Assembly (NCBI GenBank): GCA_026419785.1 | Contig: JAODTK010004621.1 | Location: 124,001 to 188,000 of the forward strand | Origin: Sclerodactyla briareus | Lineage: Eukaryota; Echinodermata; Holothuroidea; Dendrochirotida; Sclerodactylidae | DNA length: 64,000 bases | Reading direction: 5' to 3' | Shown: positions 36,095 through 47,400 of the stretch, one piece after another | Numbering within the stretch: position 1 is the stretch's first letter | How the letters are laid out: every line of letters begins with the position of its first letter | Notes under the pieces: generated by a model | Databases searched by the model: none | What the model saw: only the letters and a program-made list of their open reading frames with translations | What the model was told of the DNA's origin: nothing | Program-made: the position numbers and the translations under genes

Positions 36095-38225
36095 CCAGTT
36101 CAGGGAGCACATTCATATCAGAGTCAACCGACCACAAGTGGCATTGACTACTGTGAGGAGCTAGAGGGAAGGACGGCTTGAAGTTCATCCAAGACACACA
36201 CAAGTCAGCCTCATTTATTAACCTAGGAGTGCAGCCAATTTTTCCTTCCACATTTCCACAGAGGGGTTCCTGACGGAGTTCCTCTGAATTTTGTCATGAG
36301 CAGCTTAGAGGACACCAGCTATAAGCCCGTATAACTTTCTCATAAAGAACATTGGAACACAAACGATAAAACGAAATGGGAAGTCCCAACACGAACAGAG
36401 GGTTCACCCTCCAGTCCTGTGGGCAGTATGGTTAATCCCCGTAGCAGAATGTCTTACGATAAGGGTAAGTGAAGAACAATGAGAGAACCAACCAAAGACA
36501 GTCCCGTCCTTCACGGCCTATGAGCCTCCTGGTGATAGATCACCCCATGACCCCCCGATACAGAGAGCGGCAAAAGGCACCATCCATTCATCAGAGCTTA
36601 TTAGTGGAACATTCCGGATGAGCTGGAGAAATTACACCAGATAAACTGAACGCAGTGCCCTAGTGGTAGGGGCAGTGACATTAGTGTTCAATCACCTACT
36701 GGGACATCTCAAGATCAGGTAGACTCGGGATTTGTTTATGGTTGGAAAAAAATAATCTTGGATAGTGATAATAAGACAAACCCCGTGTCTAGGACTGCCT
36801 CCAGAGTTATGTAATCATTCCAAAATTAATGCACCCACTGATATTATCTGGAGGAAAACAATAGCAATCTATATAGCGGGCCTACAATAAATGTGGAGGA
36901 TTGAGGCAAAGGTGCAAATTGTATCATGCCATCCTGAAAATTTTACAAATAAAACAAGACCATCTCTTCAGCATCCTTTAGGGTTATTGGGTGTAACTAC
37001 ATCTCGGTTGTTAATGTTATCTCTAATCACTGTATTCATAATAAGAATAGTAAGAACGTGTTGAAACTTTTTTAGTTGGATGGGGGTTGCCAGAATGTTT
37101 GAAGTCGGAATTATTTCAAGTCAAAAGACTCCTATAATTTGTTGTGGAAAGTCGAATTCATCTCTTCCACCCACTCAGAGAAACTGGGTTATAACTTCCT
37201 CAAGAATCAATATTTCTAATTCTTGACACTTCAATGAGTTTTGTTCTATATATCTACTATCCTGACTTTCTTCTCTTTCTTTCTGCTATATTCGCTATAA
37301 AGCCTGTCTCATAGTTTTCAGGTCAGCAATTGAAGCACTTGGTTAAAGCAGGGGGTAGTCTCACAATATACACAACCACGAATGACGTCACCAAGTTCCA
37401 TTCTGTTCATGAAATCTCTGACTAGGCGAATCGATGTCGTCTGGTACCAAATGCAGTATATATCGTTTTACCCCCGACGTTGACCATTCGATGCCCAATT
37501 GTTCCGTTATGTGAGGGCTGTTCCTTACAAACTTCCTGTCCTCATCGCCAGGTGTTGCGGGACATAATCGCCACATATAGGAGGCCTAAAGCCAAGGTGT
37601 TGGGACCAGATACTCTTTTACAACGTCTTTGAACTATTATAATAGAGAGAGCGTATGAAGCATTTCAAATGGCAAATATGACAGTGTCAAGCACTTTGAC
37701 AAATGTCTTTGGATGATTCCCTCCCCCACTTTTCATTTTATGCCTTACATAAAAAAAAAAAAAATGGTGCTGGTTTCCTTCCTGCTTAGCACATTAGAAT
37801 TGGTTGTGTATTCAGTATCCAGTATGATACATAACGTACACAACATCCATACACTCAGCATTATGATGGCTCCACATTCCAAGATGTTCGTCACATATTC
37901 ATGAATTCTAAGTTTGTTCAATACCTTTTTCATTCAATCTTCTGTTCTTGACATTATTTTACATGAGACAATACGTAACTGAACGGATACTGAAAGTATT
38001 AGTATCAGTTATCAGTTGAACAGACTCACAACACCGACCCATTGTAAACCTGTTAATTGGGCTTGAAAGTACTCATCCGTTTTACTGCTATCCAGACTGA
38101 TTGAACGCAACTAGATTTCAACTCGGAGATTGTGTATTGCATCTTGCACTTTAGGCAGAAATAATGGTTTCAATCACCCTACTGAAAATTGTGCTCTTGA
38201 CTAAGTTCCTAAAAACTTCTTACGA
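36095..38225. other. Non-coding stretch downstream of the CYLD-like gene
   Basis: Probably includes the 3' UTR. There is an A-tract at 37751-37763. No further gene, element terminus or tandem repeat is recognised. Confidence 0.4.
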
Positions 38226-38229
38226 GTTT

Positions 38230-38400
38230 CGCCCTAGGAAGGCAGGTAGCCGGTGGGTTGAGCGTTGAAGCCTGTGGTTCGAATCCACATAGACTTGAAG
38301 CAAGACTTTTCTACTGATTCCTCTCCACCCAGCGTTCTAACGTAGACCTGTTGAGGAAGTACCAATGAGGGCGCATAGCAGCCTAGTAAAAATAAAACTA
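38230..38400 (+). mobile_element. tRNA-derived SINE candidate
   Basis: The segment carries an A-box-like GGTAGCCGGTGGGTTGAGCG (38246) and a perfect B box GGTTCGAATCC (38277-38287), spaced as in Pol III promoters. A non-tRNA body follows with CACCCAGCGTTCTAACG and a GCGCATAGCAGCCTAGTAAAAATAAAA end, typical in layout of deuterostome tRNA-SINEs. I cannot name the family. Confidence 0.65.
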
Positions 38401-38437
38401 TAGTTACGCATTGTATTAGGTTGAACTAATTAACCAG

Positions 38438-38685
38438 GTGACTCCGATCCAATAACCACGGTGTACATCAGTGATGAATATTGTGGGTGACTCCGATCGA
38501 CAATCAACGTGTACCTAGTGATATAATTATGGGTGAGCCCGAGCAATAACAACGTGCACATAGTTATGAATACTATGCGGGATTCCGATCAATAACCATC
38601 GTGTACATCTAGGTGATGAAAAATTATAGGTGACCTGATTGATCAATAACCACCGTGTACATAGTGATGAATACTTATGGTTATC
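38438..38685. repeat. ~48-bp minisatellite, five copies
   Basis: The phrase GTGACTCCGATC-AATAACCA-CGTGTACAT-AGTGATGAAT-TTATGG recurs at 38438, 38487, 38533, 38578 and 38630. Intervals are 45-52 bases. It starts directly after the SINE end. Confidence 0.8.
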
Positions 38686-38949
38686 TGTTACAGTTTTTTT
38701 TTTCAGTTCGTTGCCTCTGAATGACAATCAGGAGGCAAATCTCTTCTTCCAAACCGGCTTTTCATAATAGTAGTGGTGGTCAACTTCAATCAGACGTTGT
38801 CCTTATAAAGTTGCAAGGTGGTGTATACTGCCTCCTCCTTGGTACTTTTTTCGTACCTTCATATACCTAGAAAGAGGATTTTACTGAACTTCTGCTTCTT
38901 TTATGCTTCTGGTTCACTGGAAAATCCACTCAAAACTTTCAGAATGTTA

Positions 38950-39026
38950 ATCAGTGTAGTTGTGTGTGCGATTTGTGGTATTTTGTGTGTGTGTATGTGT
39001 GTTGGTGTGCGTGCGTGCGTTTGTAA
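38950..39026. repeat. (GT)n-rich tract
   Basis: Imperfect GTGTGTGTATGTGTGTTGGTGTGCGTGCGTGCG tract of about 75 bp, with shorter GT runs either side. Confidence 0.6.
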
Positions 39027-39354
39027 ATGGAGGAAACCGAGGAACCACATAGGTTGGGTTGTGTGTGTGCAACACTTTCTCGTTAGCAGGATTTTTTCGA
39101 AACAGTCGACCCATTTTGATGAAATTTTGTATGTAGAATAGGGGTTGGGTGAACACGCGATCGGGAGTAGATTTTGGGCAAATATTTCACTAATTAATTA
39201 GGGTAATTAGCCTTTTTATGGAAATTATTTGTAGGCCGTTAGCAAGATTACGGACTGACCGTTAGGTTTATGGTGATTTGGTTTTGGCACATAGGTGCGA
39301 ATAAAGGGTAGGGGACTGATTTGCAGTTTTCAGGCATAAACTATGCTAATTAAG

Positions 39355-39716
39355 TCGCCTAAATTGCATAATTTATGCGAAATGTCAAGTTCGTCAGATT
39401 CTCATGAAACTTAGTGAATATGGTCTACCTTCAGTTTAAATTTTTTTTAAACAAAGATTCGTGGTCAATGGAGGTCAATTCAATGAGTATAATTGCATAA
39501 TTTTTGCCAAAAATCCCAAAGCGGATGGGATTTTAATGAAACCTGATGGGGATGATTACCTTTAGTTCAGTTTTTTTATCATGGATTCAGGGTCACTAGA
39601 AGTCATTCAACGTGTCTAATTTGTATAATTTATGCGTAATCTTGACGTCTGCCGGAATTCCATGAAACTTGGTGGCTATGGCTTACCTTTGCTCTTCAAC
39701 ATTTTTAACATAGACT
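39355..39716. repeat. ~123-bp monomer array
   Basis: Three units are marked by CATGAAACTTAGTGAATATGGTCTACC (39409), ATGAAACCTGATGGGGATGATTACC (39536) and CATGAAACTTGGTGGCTATGGCTTACC (39661). They share a preceding CATAATTT-TGC word and following TTTTTTA and GTCA-TGGAGGTC words. They match the monomers at 32.6-33.0 kb. Confidence 0.6.
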
Positions 39717-40500
39717 GAAAGTCACTGGAGGTATTCAGTGCTTCTATTTTGCCTTATATACTCCGTAACTCAAAATTTGTTTGATTTCATGAATATTGAT
39801 TTGACTGGTCTTCCTTTAGTCCCAATATTGTTTCCTTTAGTGTCAATATTGTTTCGAGTCGATTGGGTTATTTAATGGGTCAAGGGAAGATGAGTATTGT
39901 GTCTAATGTGCAGATTTAGGCAATTTCAGATACATTTCCACAAAACATATACTCCTCCAGTAGACATGGTCAACAATCAGTTCTTATGAATTTGATTAGA
40001 AACTGATTAGTAAAGCTGTTTCTGTTAAATGCTAACAGTGAGAGCAACACGTGGAATGCCTTATGTTTGCATGGTGATGATGGAAAAAAAAATTGATTGC
40101 ACAACCCGGACTGAAGTCACTGGAGGTATTCAGTGCTTCTATTTTGCATTATTTATTCCGTGCCTCAAAATGTGTTTTGATTTCATGAATATTGATTTGA
40201 CTGGTCTTCCTTTAGTCCCCGAAAGTGTCAATATTGTTTCGAGTCACTTGGGTTATTCAATGGGTCAAGGGAAGATGAGTATTGTGTCTAATGTGCAGAT
40301 TTAGGCAATTTCAGATACATTTCCACAAAACATATACTCCTCCAGTAGACATGGTCAACAATCAGTTCTTATGAATTTGATTAGAAAACCTGATTAGTAG
40401 CTGTTTCTGTTAAATGCTAACAGTGAGAGCAACACGTGGAATGCCTTATGTTTGCACGGTGACTGATTTGACAATTGATTGCACAACCAGGCGAGTCACG
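39717..40500. repeat. ~395-bp segment in tandem, two copies
   Basis: Copy one starts GTCACTGGAGGTATTCAGTGCTTC at 39721, copy two at 40116. Both run through TGATTTGACTGGTCTTCCTTTAGTCCC, GTGTCAATATTGTTTCGAGTC and CAGTGAGAGCAACACGTGG. Copy one has an internal short duplication of TTTCCTTTAGT-TCAATATTG. Identity is very high over long runs, so the event is recent or an assembly duplication. Confidence 0.85.
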
Positions 40501-40504
40501 GAAT

Positions 40505-43025
40505 AAGTAATAGAGGGATGGCTACCAGATATCTTTGTTTTTGTTTTAATAAGACCTTTTTTCCAAGATGGAAAAGATTTGTAGTCACATATCACAGGCA
40601 TGGTGTTCTCATATTATTGAAGTCTTTAAGAGTTGGAGAGCAATTTTTCTTCGAAGAAAAGTGAACTCGTTCATTTAGCAGCTTACTACTGATCAGATGT
40701 TGATCCTTTCATGGTCCCGTGGATAGTCAACATGATGTTACAAGGTGATCATTGTTTCTCACGAGGCCTGTAGGGTTCCCTATCTGCTGTGTTAGATATG
40801 ACTGAGGGAGAAACTTGTACAGACACTGTATACCACACCTATGGTTCAGTTGTCCTTTAAATATTCCTTCAATCAAATCAGTCTGTGATCATCTGTATAA
40901 ATAATTGGGACTTTTAGCATATCACTGACCTAGATGTCACTGTATGACCATTTTGATGGAATAGTGAAGCCGTTCAAATAAATGATGCTGAAAATTGAGT
41001 TGCCACCAAAATATTTGTGAACTAAGAAGGTTTTGTATGCTATAGCTGTATTTGGTAAACCATTGCATTGGAATTTCACTCATTTTTGCTCTCATGTCAA
41101 GTCATCCGTAATGCTAGTCTTTAAAACATATTACTATTCAGAACTCTTTTTGAAGCTCCTCTGTTCAGTGGCACTCTATAAAAAAAAATGTGATGATTTT
41201 GGAAACATGTAGTTCATTTTGAGCAAGCGTCCATTTAAGTCATTTAATGGGAGTGTTATAAAATAACCACCGTTTCCTACAGTATAGTCTTCCAGAATTT
41301 CCAATATTTATAATAATAATAATATACAATAATAATAATAATATTAATACTAATAATAAGAATATAAAAATTAAAAAACCTAAAAAATATTATTATTATT
41401 AAGGTAAAATATTTGTTATAGGTTTTACTCGACACTCTATAATCTGCAAATCCCTGCAGATAAATGAAAAGACATGATTGTGATGGCAATACTGTTTGGC
41501 TAGGGCTCGGTATTTATGCCCTTTCATTACTTGTTTTTCATGTAATCACAATTATCCTGAGAACATTTTCCCCTTGCTGCCAATGATACCAACACACTTT
41601 TCAATAAAACGAAATTGTAATTCATTTGTAATATAATTCAATGTTCAGGATAGTATGACCTTTCTCCTTTTCAATTTTGAGGACTTCAAAATTCATTGTC
41701 TCACTATTTTCTCTGTATGCCATAGAAGGTTCCTTTGTACTACAATTAAACTGTTTCTTTTCCGTATTTTTCCCCCTTATTGACATCCGCCTCAATACTG
41801 GTAGTACTTTAGTGAATATAGCAACTTGGAACGATTCAATCAACCAGGAAAAGTGTATTACTCGATCCATGCCCACATCTCCCTGACATACCTCCAATCT
41901 GGTGTAGATCAGTCATGACAACTCAGAACTTGAGGTTGACGGTATTGGTGGGTTAGAGTCCCAATGATAACATTAGTAACAATTTTTTCGTGTGTTTCAC
42001 TTTCGGACAGTATCGCACTTTTAAATGTATGACACACTCCCAATACATGGACCCTGGTCAGTCAAATATGGGTCATTGTTCAAATCCGTTTTGTAATTGA
42101 ACATCAAGAAAATGACATGTGATTTGTATTTTACTCTGCGACTCACCTTTCCACTTCCACCTTTCCGGGGTATAGAGGTGCATATACAATTAACGAATGC
42201 ATTATGTGAGGAACCTGGACAAACCTGTCTATAAATTGCTAGAACAGACTCCCAAAGATTCTCATCCTATGCATGCCTGATTCCCATACTGAGTTATTGT
42301 AGTAATGTTTCTATTTGGTAGAAAGGCACTTTTTATCACGTCATATATTTACGTATGTTCTCGGGGGCATAACTGAGTATCGAAAATGTCCTCTGAAGGC
42401 AATAATCCATTGAATGTGAAATATTGGTAGGTCACCACATGAACCAGGACATGACGTTTTACTGAGCAATACCACCATGGTGTTGGCATGCAACATCCAA
42501 TGGAATGTTTCGTCCATCCAATGCCAGACGATAAGACCCGAAGCCATTCGATGAGGAAGGGGGGGGGGGGGGGGGGGGGGGGTGAAAATATCTCTATAAT
42601 TGTACGCTATGGCCCAGTCCATATATATCCCCTATTTTTCGACAGACCGTGGTGTTGGGATGTGGCCTGCGCGCCACATTTATTGGACCACCTAAATGTC
42701 TCATGTTTTTATTTTATTCAGCTTCTGTTGTATTACTCAGCATTCCAATTTTGGCATAAAAATTTTATGCAATTGTTTCAGTTTTGTTTTTGGTCTTTCC
42801 ATCTGCATCCTGCTTCTCGCCACATACCGGTACTATCTTGTCAGCTTGTTTACCTTCGAATCAAATTGGAATCTGCAATTCAATGACTTACTACTACTGA
42901 ACGAATATTAAATAGTAATATCTGCGATGAGAGAATACATGCCATATGGAGGCCTCATGGAACATGCGTGTTTGTGGCTTGTCAAAGAGACAAAAACCCA
43001 ACCGTTCACCACAATGGTTACTGCT
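40505..43025. other. Non-coding stretch
   Basis: No gene recognised. It holds an (AAT)n-type AT-rich tract at 41306-41400 and a G-tract of about 23 bases at 42560-42582. Confidence 0.4.
41306..41402. repeat. (AAT)n/(ATT)n tract
   Basis: An interrupted AATAAT tract turns into TTATTATTATT at its right end, giving partial self-complementarity. Confidence 0.8.
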
Positions 43026-43030
43026 AATAT

Positions 43031-43952
43031 GATTTGATTTGATTTGCTTTATTTGATTTATACGGGTTCATGAAGCCAAGTTTGCCATCGTGGAACCCTA
43101 ACCGAATTTTTGATCGTGGAGAGGCACCGTCGAAAACTCCGCCTTCTCTTCTCGCTAGTGCTCAGATGAGATCGAGGTCAGGGTGACCCAATCCTCTCCC
43201 GGGACCGCAATTTTACGTCCCCAATCCGCTGTACGATCAGTTTGGGAACTCCAGGACGCTGACCAGCTTCTCAGAACCTGGAGGAGCGGAAGATGTTTCG
43301 CGCGACTGCTCAAGCCGGACCGACGAGACTATTGCAAGTGCCTCCGGAACCAACCCCCCGAAATTACCAAGCCCACTGGCTCAACAGCAGGAACCAGGAT
43401 CTAAGACCTGAACACGCCAGTCGAACTTCAAATACAGCCACTTCTGGAGCCACTTCGGGAGAATAGTAGAGCGGTATCAGTGTCGCTTTGCATGCAAGCA
43501 GGTCCGGGTTCGAATTCAGCCGATCAGCACCGGGCGTTTTTTCCAGAAGTGGCTGTACTTGCAGTTCGACTGGCGTGTTCCTGGTCGTAGGTTCCTGGTC
43601 CCTGCTGTGGAGCGGTGGGCTTGGTAAATTCGGGGGGTTGTTTCGGGGCACTTGCAATAGGTCTCCGTCGTCGTCTGTGAGGAGCAGTCGCGTCGAACAT
43701 CTTCCGCTCCCCATGTTGGTTCTGAGAAAGTGGTCGGGTCCTGGAGTTCCTGATCGTCCGTCGGATGTGGGACGTAAAATTGCGGTCCCGGTAGCAGGGA
43801 CTGGGTGTCACTCCCTGCCTCGATATCATCTGAGCACTAGTCGAGAAAGAAGGCGAGTTATCACCAATGCTCATCCACGATAAAAATTCGGTTAGGGTTC
43901 CACGATGTGTCAAATTGGCTTCCTGAACCCGTAGCAATCAATCAAATCAACC
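43031..43952. mobile_element. Near-palindromic foldback element, arms ~390-415 bp
   Basis: The left arm (about 43031-43447) and right arm (about 43543-43952) are inverted copies of each other. Matching landmarks are TACGGGTTCATGAAGCCAAG (43061) with CTTCCTGAACCCGTA (43919-43933), CGTGGAACCCTAACCGAATT with AATTCGGTTAGGGTTCCACG, GGACCGCAATTTTACGTCC with its inverse at 43770, and CCACTTCTGG (43438-43447) with CCAGAAGTGG (43543-43552). Arms differ by scattered substitutions and indels, so the palindrome is not fresh. The loop of about 95 bp carries a tRNA-like sequence. No clear target duplication is seen. No transposase is encoded, so it may be a non-autonomous foldback or an inverted duplication of a longer element. 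Confidence 0.85.
43461..43522 (+). other. tRNA-like sequence in the loop of the foldback
   Basis: The text TAGAGCGGTATCAG resembles a tRNA D-arm, CGCTTTGCATGCAAG an anticodon arm with a TGC-containing loop (tRNA-Ala-like), and GGTCCGGGTTCGAATTC a T-arm with B box GGTTCGAATTC. The acceptor stem and the full D-arm spacing are not convincing, so this is a relic or a SINE head, not a functional tRNA gene. Its place exactly between the inverted arms suggests it was part of the ancestral unit. Confidence 0.55.
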
Positions 43953-43984
43953 GTTAATAAACCCTTTTTTTTTTGTTTTCTCTG

Positions 43985-44445
43985 TCATGAATCTGTCACG
44001 AATCTACCTGAGGATATTCCCGTGAATACCAAGCCTCTCCAAGTTGAGCAACAGACGTTTATTGGGAACTTTGTCAAGGCTCTCTGAATTCCAGAAATAA
44101 TTCACAGCGTTGCCTCGTCAACAGCATTAGTAAATTTTCCTGAACTCTAAAATATTAGGCACACAAACGACCATTTCTGAAACCATGCTGGTAGTTTCTA
44201 ATCGATTCTTTCTATCGAATGGTTACGCATATTGATCCCGAACATCGCTCCATACTTAATTGCGACTGTGAGACTGACAGGCTGTTTTGCTAGTAAGAGA
44301 TCCGGCTCCCTCCCTGAAAATGGGGCAACATTCGGCCTCTCCTTCATCATGAGGAACATACCGTCCTCCAGTTTTTTGTTAAAATGCAAACTAACGAGTA
44401 CAGATATAGCCTGCAAAAGACTTCAAAAAGAGGTTTGTAGGTTCG
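43985..44445 (-). mobile_element. Non-LTR reverse transcriptase fragment
   Basis: Minus-strand frames give KERPNVAPFSGREPDLLLA then KQPVSLTVAIKYGAMF, matching the NYRPVSLT block of CR1-like RTs (about 44390-44250). After a frame change QHGFRNGRLCA (about 44190) matches the QHGFR-GRSC block, followed by a degraded LDF-KAFD---H segment at about 44080. No catalytic FADD is reached because the fragment stops next to the foldback's right end at 43952. It is a dead copy. Confidence 0.65.
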
Positions 44446-47400
44446 AAACCTGAAGTTTGGTTTTTGACCCGAACCGGGGTAAAAACAATATCACAAAGCT
44501 TTCCGTGATTCAACACAATGAGATCTTTTAAAATTTTCCAGTTCTCCTTGTGAGACTGAGGAAAAATAATTATATCGCGCCAACAATTTCGCCGAAATAT
44601 TGATTCTCACCGAATTCTATTTTGATTAAAAATTACCCCGGTAAACAGGTTCCCTGTACTGTCAATAATCCCCTGATCAGACCATATTCCTGGACTTATC
44701 GTTTTACATGTTCTCCAGACTTTGACCTCTGGTGAACCTCAGATGACCTCTGCTCAGACCCAAAACAATAGTGTTTTCATGTACTCATCATGGGGAACTC
44801 ACGTAACCAAGTATGAGCTTATCTAACCAGGCGAGATCGAGTAAACGTGTAATACAAGTTTTCGGAAAAAAAATTGTCGCAAAACTCAAACCGAATTCAA
44901 TTGGATTCCCGTAGTCCAACATAGACTATGGAGCATTCACTCTTATCTGCACATCTTGTTCTCTCCTGGCGGGGGGCAGCAGGAAAAAATAGTCTCGAGT
45001 ACATAAAAGCACATATTCATCGAAATGCCATCCCTTCTGCCCTGGGACCGGGCACAATTCAATGAAAATTTAGGCAAACACAGCCCTTTTTGGCCAAACA
45101 ATACTACAACGAGGAGTCATGACACTGGTCTGGGATAGCTGTTCAGCCATCAGAGCCGCCCTCTTTAGCTGTCAGACGCACAGACATTTGCCATATTTTT
45201 TTTATGCAGAGGTATAGGCAATAGGGCATAAAATTTGCCTCCCCTTTCTGGCATTTTCAAGCCTATTTTGGAAAATTCCATGAAGGGCTGTGGATACGAC
45301 CCTGATCACATGCGAGGCCGATCCGATCAATGACTTGGAAATAAAAAAACAATATACTTTGAATGAAGCATTCATGTCCCACAGGTTTCATTTCGCTATT
45401 CACCACTCAAACAAACTGATAACCCTACGCTACAGAACGTGTGCGAAAACGTCACGTTTATTCAGGCCTATTAAACTGTCTCTACCACGGTCGAGTGGGA
45501 CCTGATCTCGCCAACATAACTCGTTTTCAGCACTACTTGATTCGACTACACTAGCCATCCCCCGAATTTCTATTCGGAATACTTATTCCACAAAATCTAC
45601 GAATTCTTGATGAGCAATGGTACTTATATTGATTTGACTAATCAATTCAAGAACTCATCAAATGCATCGTGGGTCCTAGCATCTTCTTTCACTCCAGTGA
45701 TTCCGGGTTCAAATCCTTGCTCGTACGAAAACTTTTCTAGTTTTTTTTCCCAGACTCCCAATCTTCTTTCTCAGTTTGTCGAGCTCGCTGCAACTCCGAT
45801 CATGACTTTTGCGAAAATTTTGTCGATTTTCATTCATATACGACCATTGAAAGTTGACCAATTGTCCCAGAAAAGAGGTTTTTTAGTTTCTCATGGCTGT
45901 GGTATCAATTTACAGAGGGGGAAGTTAAAGGTGTGGGCGCCGGGGGATTCAGGCCCTCCCCCCCCCCCCATCGGGGAGGTATATCTTCCCCCCACCCCAC
46001 CCCCATTTGTGTCGGAGTTAAGACACTACATTACGCGTGGGCGTCAATCCAAGGGGACGTTGTACCGCGCCCCCTAACATTTCCGAAGAGGGTGGAAATG
46101 CCCCTCCCCCTTTTTGGCGTATGATGGACATGAGGTCGCAAGCCCCTAATTTTGGTGATTATCTCAATTTAGGCGTGGGAATTAAAACATTTAGGCAATA
46201 GCCAAAGATGATGTGTCTAAGGTCCGAAACGCAAATTTTTCATTGAAAGCCGATTGTTGCGAAAATTCTCGCGGCGCTTCGGGCTCATTTGCTTCGCTGT
46301 CCTAATAGTTTCGAATTTTTACGAAATTTTCTGCCCTAAAGCTTTATTTCCGTTTGTAAACTCCTTATAACATAAATCCTTCAATACATCTTCGATTTAG
46401 AAAGGGCATAGGCCCACCGCAGATCAACTATTTACAAGGCCTGGAGGCACGTTCACAACATTCCTACAGTGGCTGAAATTGAAAGGAGCTTCCCACCATT
46501 ATCCTGCCCATTGACTCATACTCACACCTAAATTGACTTCCTTTGATGAGCTGCTTGGCCCAGGAGAAGTTCACTCCCAATTCACTCACCTTGACCGCTT
46601 AGAATTTCGCTATGTGTCGCCTGTGTTGCAATTGGCAAAATCTTTGAAATTTTCTTTGCGCGCTTCGCGGCGCGGTATGTTTTTTCTACGATTGAAATGC
46701 TAAGTATGGAGCGTCGGGAAATTCCGGCGCCACCACTGCTTCGCACGCAATGATAAACTTTTTTCGTCCATTATTAACACACATATTTAGATCGACCGCC
46801 GGATTGGCTTATCGGTATTGTATATCATCATTGTGTTTATTGTATAATTAGTGATTAGGAAAGGGATTAGATCCACGTACAACCAACGCGGAAATAGCTT
46901 ATAAAAATCCTGCGATTGCCCAAGCATTTTTTTTTAACAATCAGGCTAGTGCACATTATTATTCTACATGTGGCCTAAAATACAGAAATATCGTACCCTG
47001 GATTGTCAGCTGAAGGCGTGGACAGACGAGGCGGAATTCCCGCCCCTTCTTAACCCTTTCAATTCGGACAAAAGAAGTTTAGCAGTGGCCCAAAATGAGA
47101 CAGCCGAATGATATAAAAAAAATAAAAAAAATACACAAAACTTTGAGAGAGAATATCTAGACAGAGTTGATCAAAATTTTGACCGACAATGAGAAATTCA
47201 TGTGAAGATTATTGCAAAGGTAATTTTTTATAATCAAATGAACAAAAGCTCAGCACATTTGTGGCCGGAAAACACACAAGAGTCAACAACAAAATCGCCT
47301 CCAAAGACATGTGAAGATGCAAAAATAGTTTTACGAGAGCTCGTCAAGGGGGGGGGGGGAGCGAGGGGCAGACTGTCGCACACTTTTTTAGATGAGAACT

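Noticed and set aside
38438-38685. CRISPR-like regular spacing
   Set aside because: Units are contiguous diverged repeats without unique spacers; a eukaryotic minisatellite.
45607-46077. 156-codon plus-strand open frame
   Set aside because: Composition turns into Pro-rich text over a C-tract (45950-45970), no motif or splice context, and it overlaps common GC-rich repeat-like words.
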